From Caldisericia bacterium (GTDB lineage Bacteria > Caldisericota > Caldisericia > UBA6126 > JAGPKI01), in NCBI GenBank assembly GCA_018054005.1, contig JAGPKI010000100.1, positions 1 through 5,256 on the forward strand: a DNA stretch of 5,256 nt, given 5' to 3'. The notes under the pieces are model-generated. The model worked only from the letters and a program-made list of their open reading frames with translations. It was not told where the DNA came from and did no database searches. Each line of letters opens with the position of its first letter. Position 1 is the stretch's first letter. Positions 1 through 5,256 of the stretch are shown here, piece by piece. The position numbers and the translations under genes are program-made.

Positions 1-17
1 CTATCATTAAGGAGTAA

Positions 18-281
18 AAATATATATTAATATGTACTAAAAATCCATATAAAGCTGTAGAAATATCAAAGCATACGGATATGTATGTTCTTATATCAGA
101 TAGAGTAGTAGATATCCCACCACTTGGGGATGGATGGAATATTTTAATAAATCAAAGAATAGTGGGATATGATAATCCAGATATACAGAAAAGTGCGATA
201 TGTATGCAACCTGTACATAATATAGTAAAATCTATGTTAATGCGGTATAATTGCAGAATTGTATATTTAGTCGTTAATCAG
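18..281 (+). pseudogene. Remnant of an unidentified protein gene, possibly NERD-like nuclease
   Basis: An open frame runs from just after a TAA at 15-17 to a stop at 339-341; the part before the helicase gene reads like protein. It has no convincing start: the first ATG (81) has no Shine-Dalgarno sequence, and the good AAGGAG at 9-14 is followed only by ATA/TTA codons in this frame. Near its beginning it reads ILICTKN and about 43 residues later NPDIQ, then a hydrophobic IVYLVV stretch. NERD-domain nucleases have a similar order: an I-E-T/C-K-N catalytic strand, then NPxxQ, then a hydrophobic strand. Here the catalytic Glu would be Cys, so the fragment would be inactive. The spacing is longer than usual and no start is visible, so the family assignment is weak. 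I read it as a decayed or truncated gene; it could also be chance coding-like sequence. The last 60 bases of the open frame overlap the helicase gene in another frame and are probably not coding. Confidence 0.3.
246..251 (+). promoter_or_regulatory. Possible -10 box for the helicase gene
   Basis: A perfect TATAAT lies 29 bases before the GTG start at 281, which would give a short leader of about two dozen bases. The hexamers 16-19 bases upstream (such as TAGTAA at 223-228) match TTGACA poorly, and there is no TGn extension directly before the box. In sequence this AT-rich the hexamer can occur by chance, so this is only a candidate. Confidence 0.2.
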
Positions 282-3200
282 TGGAAAAAACAGAAGAGAA
301 CAGCAAATACACTCTCACAATGCCGTTTATCAAAGAACTAGCTACCTATTTCATGGACTTTTTGGAAACGGATTTCCATAAGAGACGAAGTCCAAAAAGA
401 AAAATCATATTAAGAACAAATGACAACCTTCTTTCTGGTGTTTCAATAAAAAAATATCCTACTTTCTACTCAAAGGTTTTATCAGCTGTCTCTGAAAAAA
501 CATTAAATAATGAAAAGATAGCTACAGTTTACAAAGGTGTTTACAAATGTGATGTTCCTAAAAACTTGACAGATGTTATTCAACTACAACTTAAAAGATT
601 CACAGACAAAAGCTTTGATGACTTTAATGATAGCGCCAGATTAAATGCTGAAGAGATGGCCGTTCTCTATAAGGAAAATATCAACTCTGCAATTACAAAA
701 CATACCGAGTTTTGCCTAGATAATGTAAAAAACGAATTCATATCGGTCTTTGTAAATACTATAAGAGAGCCCTTGTTAGAGTCAGGAACTGCTGATGAAA
801 ATGATATTTACGCCATTGAAGAAGATATCCTAGGTATTGTAGAAAACCTTATTGATGAAAAAATCTCAAGGAATATAAAAAGTTTAGTCTCGAAATTAAC
901 TCAAGATGAGGACAACTTAGATCTAGACTTCGAATATCTATCCAAAGATAATTTTGTTTCTTTAGTAACATCATTCTTCAATGAGTACAAACTGGGTGAT
1001 TTATATTTAGAGCTTGATGAGCTTGAAAGAAATAAAAAGATTCTAGATAAACAAGAACTATACTTGAATATAGGAGATATATATTTTGAAAAAAATAAGT
1101 ATCCAATTTTTTACATACCTATTCAGCTAGAGAAAAATTCTGAAGGTTATAAGATTACTTATGAATCTCTGTTGTATATCAACAAAAAAGCTCTCGAATA
1201 TATTGAGCAAGAGTTTAATACCAAGAATGATAAACATGGCCACCTTGATGGTTTTAAAGAAAGAATTATTTATTTGTCACAATGTGAAGATTTAGGTTTT
1301 TTCTTGGGGAGAAGTCTTGATGAACTACGAGAATTTTTCCAATTAAGGGGAAGTATTGATATTGCAGATTTTAGTTATCAGATCTGTAGAAGTAGAGAAA
1401 TTAGTATTTCAAATAATATTTATATAACATTATTTGACAAGGCTGATGAGTCATTAATAAATGATTATGAATCAATTTTAGATCTTATAAATAATGGAGG
1501 AGAAGGGGTTGCTGAGTTATTCAAGGACCTTATAGATGGATTCTTTTTTGATGAAACAAAATCAATAAACACAGAGATAGAAGATGAGTGGGATGGTACA
1601 CCTGTTACAAAAAAACTGGTAATGCCAAGCCCAATACCACTTAATAGTGAGCAAAGAAAAATACTTAAAGCAATTGAATCATCAAATGGTAAATATTATG
1701 TGGTTCATGGGCCTCCTGGCACTGGTAAAAGTCATACTATTACAGCTGTAGTTTTTGAAGCACTATTAAAAGGAAATAGTGTGTTAGTTCTATCTGATAA
1801 GGATGAGGCTTTAGATGTTGTTGAAAATAAAATAACAGAAACATTAAACAAGATTAGGAAAGAGAAAAACTTCCAAAATCCTATACTTCGCTTGGGCCGA
1901 TCAAGCAAAGCTTATACACAAATATTATCAACTCAAAATATTGAAAAAATAAAACAGCATTATAAAGTAGTAAAAAATAAGATTTCAGATCTTGACCGAG
2001 ATATCCAAGAGACTTCAGAGGTTATTGAAGCAAATATCAGTAGTGAGATAGAAGGCTATTCTAATATAGATATAAAAACTATTCGAGAACTTCATCTACT
2101 GGAAAAGTACTTTGATGAGAAGGGGTGGATTATCAATAAAGAGTATGTAAACAATATCGAAAATCTAGGCGTATACATAAGTGATCTTCTTGCTGCGATA
2201 GAGTCTGCTCAAGAATTGGTAAAAGAGGATTCTGAATTTCTAAAGCTGGTAAAGATGCTCTTAAATAAAGATTCGGTTAAAACTTTAAGTGGTATCAAAG
2301 ATGCTATTGAGAAGCTAAATAAAATTGGATCATATTATAAAGAGGTAAAAGAAAAAACAAGTTATTTAACTGATCTCTCTGTATTTGGATACGATGATTA
2401 TGATAGACCTCATGAATTAGTAAAATTACATGAACAATTTTTAGAACTAAGGAATCCATTGTGGGGATACTTGTTTAAGAAAAATGAGGTTGAGAAGCTA
2501 ACAATGAAATTTAATGAAATCTTCCCGAATAATAAGATTCAAAGAATTGAAAAGAATTTGGACTTAATTCCAAATGCTATACAAGCTTCGAATGCCATTT
2601 TAGAAAAAGATAAAAAACTGTTTCCTGAAGATGATTTTAATTTGTTATCATCTTTGGTTACAATATACCACGATGAAGACATCCTTGATGAGATTGCAAA
2701 GGTACAAGCAAAAACTGATGATATTAATTACCTAATAAAAGAAATTCTTGCAGAAGAAAGGGCAATTGTGTTAAAGGACATTGGTTTGACAGAAGATGTC
2801 TCTACTTTATTCTCAAATAAACTAACAGAGTTATCTCAGAACTCTACAGACCTTGCAAATTTGGTCAGGTATTTCACTCTATACGAGGAAACCACAGCTA
2901 AGTTTGGTTTGATTAAAAATTATAATTTTAATGGAGAAATTAAAGGACTTGAAGAAATGGTTTCAACTAAGATGTCATTTCTTCTTGATGAGAGAGTTAT
3001 AGACTTTTATGAGAATAACAGATCATCGGCAAGAGTATTAAAAGAGGTTATTAGAAATAAGCAGAAATTTCCACAAGGGGAATTTGAAAAACTAAAATCG
3101 GCTTTCCCATGTATAATATCCTCTATTAGAGATTATGCTGAGTATATACCTTTGCAACAAGAACTTTTTGATCTTGTTATTATTGATGAAGCTTCTCAAG

Positions 3201-4822
3201 TCAGTATTGCCCAAGCATTTCCAGCTATATTAAGAGCCAAAAAGATTTTAGTTCTAGGTGATCAACGTCAGTTTAGCAACGTAAAGGCAAATCAGGCCAA
3301 AACAGATACTAACCAAGGGTATCTTAATAAACTAAATAGTGTTTATCAGAAAAATATTTCATCTGATCCAAGGGAGTTAGTGAAGTTAAGCAAGTTTAAT
3401 ATAAAAACATCTGTCTTAGAGTTCTTCGAATTTATATCAAATTTTGATACTCAATTGACAAAGCATTTTAGAGGCTATAAAGAACTGATTTCATATTCGA
3501 ATAAATATTTCTATCAGAACAATCTTCAGGTAATGAAGATAAGGGCCAAAAATATTGATGAAGTATTGAAGTTTACTCAACTTGAGGTAGATGATGAAAG
3601 TGAAATCCCAAATACAAATATAGGAGAGATAGAATTTATAATAAGTGAGCTCGAGGAGATTTATAAAAAGCAATTGAAATTTTCGATTGGAATAATTACT
3701 CCTCATACAAACCAGCAAAAGTTGTTAGCTGAGAAGATAAATGAGCTTGAGTATAAGGACTATCTGTACGATGAAAACCATTTAAAGATAATGACTTTTG
3801 ATACATGTCAGGGAGAAGAGAGGGATATGATTTATTATTCAATGGTTGCAACAAAGAAAGTAGATCGACTATGGGGAGTATTCATAAAAGATCTTTCAAG
3901 TGTTGATGTTGAAGAAGAAGGAAGAATAAAAGCACAGAGATTAAACGTCGGATTAAGCCGTGCAAAGGAATGCATGCATTTTGTAATAAGTAAACCTGTA
4001 GAGGAATTTAATGGATCTATTGGAGAGGCGTTAAGACACTATGCATTTACATTAAATGAGGCGAAAGCCCAAAGGGATGTGATCGAAGTAGATCAAAAAT
4101 CTCCTATGGAAGCTAAAGTCCTTGAATGGTTCTATCAAACAAAATTCTATCTTGAGAATAAAAATAATATTGAATTTCTCCCTCAGTTCAAGCTTGGGGA
4201 GTATCTTAAGCAACTAGATCCATTTTATTCTCATCCCAAATATGTTGTAGATTTTTTACTTGTATATAGAGACCCACTTTACAACGAACGAAAGATTATT
4301 ATCGAATATGATGGATTTCAAGAACATTTCTCTAAAATTGATGAAATAAATGAGTATAACTATGAAAATTATTACAGTGAGGATGACATTTATAGACAGA
4401 AAGTATTAGAGAGTTATGGCTATAGATTCTTAAGAATTAACCGCTTTAATCTAACAAACGAACCTATAAAAACTTTGAATAATAGGATTTTAGAATTGAT
4501 AAATGGGAAGCATGCAAGACCAGCACTTTTAGATAATATTAGTAAAACTATAAGCTCCTTACAAAATGGAGAAATGATGGAATGCCCTAAATGTAAAGAA
4601 ATAAAACCAATAGCGGAGTTTAAAGATAGCAGTTTAGTAAGTGGTATTGGTAGGTACTGTAGGTCTTGTAAGGGCAAAGATAGTTACGATAAAGTTGTAG
4701 ATTCCAACGAAAATATCCTCTGCCCACTATGTAATTCGAAGATGGTAATAAGAAGTGGGAGATATGGGAAATTTTATGGATGTAGCAGATTCCCTTATTG
4801 TAGAGGAACTAGGAATTTGTAG
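281..4822 (+). CDS. Upf1-like SF1 helicase fused to PD-(D/E)XK nuclease and two zinc modules
   Basis: This 1513-residue protein is a predicted cytoplasmic NTP-driven helicase-nuclease. Residues 1-440 match nothing I recognise, apart from a distinctive FMDFLETDFHKRR at 24-36. The helicase core spans about 450-1235: Q motif Q458, Walker A GPPGTGKS 477-484 (K483), motif Ia near 500-511, DEAS 969-972 with the preceding FDLVI strand, GDQRQ 993-997, HFRG with R1064, IGIITP 1136-1141, DTCQGEERD 1174-1182, and motif VI with R1227 in LSRAK. The DEASQ and QGEERD forms point to the Upf1-like AAA_11/AAA_12 branch. About 450 residues separate motif Ia from the DEAS box, including a likely coiled coil near 552-590. 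A nuclease domain follows at about 1274-1410 (E1277, D1324, E1342-Y-D1344-G, H1349, then YRQKVLESYGYRFLR), like Vsr/DUF559 domains. Cysteines 1435/1438/1460/1463 form a zinc module, and 1481/1484/1501/1507 with GCSRFPYC form a topoisomerase-type ribbon. GTG 281 is chosen because a stop lies at 275-277; ATG 320 (residue 14) is the alternative, and neither has a Shine-Dalgarno sequence. No frameshift or missing core motif is seen. A role in phage or plasmid defence is inferred from the architecture. Confidence 0.93.
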   Translation: MEKTEENSKYTLTMPFIKELATYFMDFLETDFHKRRSPKRKIILRTNDNLLSGVSIKKYPTFYSKVLSAVSEKTLNNEKIATVYKGVYKCDVPKNLTDVIQLQLKRFTDKSFDDFNDSARLNAEEMAVLYKENINSAITKHTEFCLDNVKNEFISVFVNTIREPLLESGTADENDIYAIEEDILGIVENLIDEKISRNIKSLVSKLTQDEDNLDLDFEYLSKDNFVSLVTSFFNEYKLGDLYLELDELERNKKILDKQELYLNIGDIYFEKNKYPIFYIPIQLEKNSEGYKITYESLLYINKKALEYIEQEFNTKNDKHGHLDGFKERIIYLSQCEDLGFFLGRSLDELREFFQLRGSIDIADFSYQICRSREISISNNIYITLFDKADESLINDYESILDLINNGGEGVAELFKDLIDGFFFDETKSINTEIEDEWDGTPVTKKLVMPSPIPLNSEQRKILKAIESSNGKYYVVHGPPGTGKSHTITAVVFEALLKGNSVLVLSDKDEALDVVENKITETLNKIRKEKNFQNPILRLGRSSKAYTQILSTQNIEKIKQHYKVVKNKISDLDRDIQETSEVIEANISSEIEGYSNIDIKTIRELHLLEKYFDEKGWIINKEYVNNIENLGVYISDLLAAIESAQELVKEDSEFLKLVKMLLNKDSVKTLSGIKDAIEKLNKIGSYYKEVKEKTSYLTDLSVFGYDDYDRPHELVKLHEQFLELRNPLWGYLFKKNEVEKLTMKFNEIFPNNKIQRIEKNLDLIPNAIQASNAILEKDKKLFPEDDFNLLSSLVTIYHDEDILDEIAKVQAKTDDINYLIKEILAEERAIVLKDIGLTEDVSTLFSNKLTELSQNSTDLANLVRYFTLYEETTAKFGLIKNYNFNGEIKGLEEMVSTKMSFLLDERVIDFYENNRSSARVLKEVIRNKQKFPQGEFEKLKSAFPCIISSIRDYAEYIPLQQELFDLVIIDEASQVSIAQAFPAILRAKKILVLGDQRQFSNVKANQAKTDTNQGYLNKLNSVYQKNISSDPRELVKLSKFNIKTSVLEFFEFISNFDTQLTKHFRGYKELISYSNKYFYQNNLQVMKIRAKNIDEVLKFTQLEVDDESEIPNTNIGEIEFIISELEEIYKKQLKFSIGIITPHTNQQKLLAEKINELEYKDYLYDENHLKIMTFDTCQGEERDMIYYSMVATKKVDRLWGVFIKDLSSVDVEEEGRIKAQRLNVGLSRAKECMHFVISKPVEEFNGSIGEALRHYAFTLNEAKAQRDVIEVDQKSPMEAKVLEWFYQTKFYLENKNNIEFLPQFKLGEYLKQLDPFYSHPKYVVDFLLVYRDPLYNERKIIIEYDGFQEHFSKIDEINEYNYENYYSEDDIYRQKVLESYGYRFLRINRFNLTNEPIKTLNNRILELINGKHARPALLDNISKTISSLQNGEMMECPKCKEIKPIAEFKDSSLVSGIGRYCRSCKGKDSYDKVVDSNENILCPLCNSKMVIRSGRYGKFYGCSRFPYCRGTRNL
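4100..4510 (+). other. Vsr/DUF559-like nuclease domain within the helicase protein
   Basis: This is the part of the large gene encoding the predicted endonuclease module, about residues 1274-1410. The reading shows an N-terminal helix with E1277, a strand with D1324 (VVDFLL), a strand ending EYDGFQEH (E1342, D1344, H1349), and a helix-strand pair Y1371-R1385 (RQKVLESYGYRFLRI). In Vsr-like and DUF559/MTES_1575-like domains these positions carry the metal-binding acidic residues and a conserved His after an E-x-D-G motif. All of them are present, so the module looks catalytically competent. Domain edges are estimates. Confidence 0.75.
4583..4801 (+). other. Tandem C-terminal zinc-binding modules
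   Basis: Two four-cysteine modules end the large protein. The first, CPKC at residues 1435-1438 and CRSC at 1460-1463 with a KPIAEF stretch between, resembles the CxxC...F...CxxC modules often found next to HNH nucleases in phage and bacterial proteins. The second, CPLC at 1481-1484 and GCSRFPYC ending at C1507, is the C4 zinc ribbon of type IA topoisomerase tails. Such ribbons usually contact nucleic acid, so they may help load or position the helicase-nuclease. All eight cysteines are present. Confidence 0.8.
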
Positions 4823-4841
4823 TAATCTAATAAAAACCTTG

Positions 4842-5070
4842 TTAATAACTAAGTAATATACTATTTGTTTTTTGATATCCCAGAGAGATTTTTGCCCATT
4901 GTCCGATTTTTATATATGAGTCTCTTGATTGTTAAGTCTTCTGCTTTGCTATTTGCTAGGTAAAGATTACTTTTAGACAATAGTAGAGCTTCTTTTATTT
5001 TCTGTAAACGATAGATGGATTTGTTAATTTCATTGATAAATACAGCGGGATGAACTGGACTCAAACCCAA
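4842..5070 (-). pseudogene. Frameshifted HigA/VapI-like antitoxin (XRE-type HTH) remnant
   Basis: The - strand frame from a TTG at 5070 to a stop at 4861 encodes 69 residues beginning with LSPVHPAVFINEI, like the PxHPG...L.E opening of HigA/VapI antitoxins. A helix-turn-helix-like stretch follows (about residues 22-41, LQKIKEALLLSKSNLYLAN) and then LTIKRLIYK. After that the in-frame protein loses any family likeness. Shifting by one base at the A5 run (T5 on the + strand, 4907-4911) gives KIGQWAKISLGYQ and runs to a stop at 4842-4844. This restores the position and rough character of the family's C-terminal helix (R/K-L-x-K-W...W-x-x-Q). The HPG glycine is Ala, the usual LNGK turn reads A-NSK, there is no Shine-Dalgarno sequence before the TTG, and no toxin partner is visible. 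I read it as a decayed antitoxin. The family call rests on motif likeness by eye only. Confidence 0.45.
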
Positions 5071-5107
5071 AATGAGACAAATAAAATAGTATAAAAAGGG
5101 TGTTTTT

Positions 5108-5256
5108 TTACACGATTAACTTCTCTTCTAGAAATTGTATAAGAGTTTCTTTTATAACGTTAAGGTATTCTTTTTCCATGAAGAAATAACCAAATTTCTC
5201 CCCTGAGGTTTTTTCAATAATTAACTTGTTCTCTTTTAATATTACTGTCTTAATCT
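5108..5256 (-). CDS. C-terminal end of an unidentified protein, runs off the right edge
   Basis: An open - strand frame enters from the right edge (first complete codon at 5254-5252) and ends with a TAA at 5108-5110, giving 48 residues. It is charged, mainly Lys and Glu, and ends FLEEKLIV. A short GEKFGYFFMEKEY stretch looks like a strand-turn-strand, followed by an amphipathic helix. This is composed like a real protein end, but I recognise no family. It lies 37 bases upstream of the antitoxin remnant on the same strand and is convergent with the helicase gene. The start and most of the gene lie outside the window. Confidence 0.5.
   Translation of the reverse strand, partial: IKTVILKENKLIIEKTSGEKFGYFFMEKEYLNVIKETLIQFLEEKLIV

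Noticed and set aside
9..40. A good AAGGAG (9-14) followed by an ATG at 32-34
   Set aside because: The ATG opens a frame of only two codons before TAA, and the spacing of 17 bases is too long, so it is not a supported gene start.
81..341. Intact 86-residue gene starting at ATG 81
   Set aside because: There is no Shine-Dalgarno sequence, the protein-like reading extends upstream of this ATG, and the last 60 bases overlap the helicase gene. I treat it as a remnant instead.
3491..3718. 75-residue open frame on the - strand inside the helicase gene
   Set aside because: It lies entirely opposite conserved helicase coding sequence, has a low-complexity Leu/Ile/Tyr-rich composition and no known motif, so it is a shadow.
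4420..4677. 85-residue open frame on the - strand opposite the nuclease and zinc modules
   Set aside because: It is antisense to sequence whose + strand reading has clear nuclease and cysteine motifs; nothing supports the - strand product.
4841..4849. Short palindrome GTTA-A-TAAC just after the helicase stop
   Set aside because: Four A/T-rich pairs with a one-base loop cannot form a stable hairpin and no T-run follows; no terminator is supported for the helicase gene.
5090..5115. Possible terminator: GTGT/ACAC around an A-run followed by CCCTTTTT on the - strand
   Set aside because: The stem would be only four pairs with no GC-rich core, and A/T runs are common here, so it is not distinguishable from chance.

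Overview
The window is AT-rich (roughly one third G+C by eye) and reads as bacterial accessory DNA. The codon choice (AGA, ATA, TTA, AAA) and AT-rich spacers fit a low-GC host such as a member of the Bacillota, but nothing in the sequence fixes the taxon.

Layout from left to right. Positions 1-280 hold no intact gene. They contain an open frame without a usable start that reads like the tail half of a decayed protein, possibly of the NERD nuclease-related type (tentative). Positions 281-4822 are one intact gene on the + strand for a 1513-residue multidomain protein. In order it has an uncharacterised N-terminal region, an Upf1-like superfamily 1 helicase core with all main motifs readable, a PD-(D/E)XK-type nuclease domain of the Vsr/DUF559 (MTES_1575-like) kind, a CxxC...CxxC zinc module, and a topoisomerase-IA-type C4 zinc ribbon at the extreme C-terminus. 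Positions 4842-5070 on the - strand hold a broken HigA/VapI-like antitoxin gene with an apparent one-base frameshift in an A5 run. Positions 5108-5256 on the - strand are the last 48 codons of a gene that continues beyond the right edge.

The helicase-nuclease gene is convergent with the two right-hand reading frames and shares no operon with anything visible. A very large single-gene helicase-nuclease-zinc-finger protein flanked by gene remnants and a broken toxin-antitoxin part is the pattern expected in a defence or genomic island. The best hypothesis, from architecture and context only, is a stand-alone nucleic-acid-targeting defence effector. The nucleic acid it acts on (DNA or RNA), the trigger and the role are not shown by the sequence.
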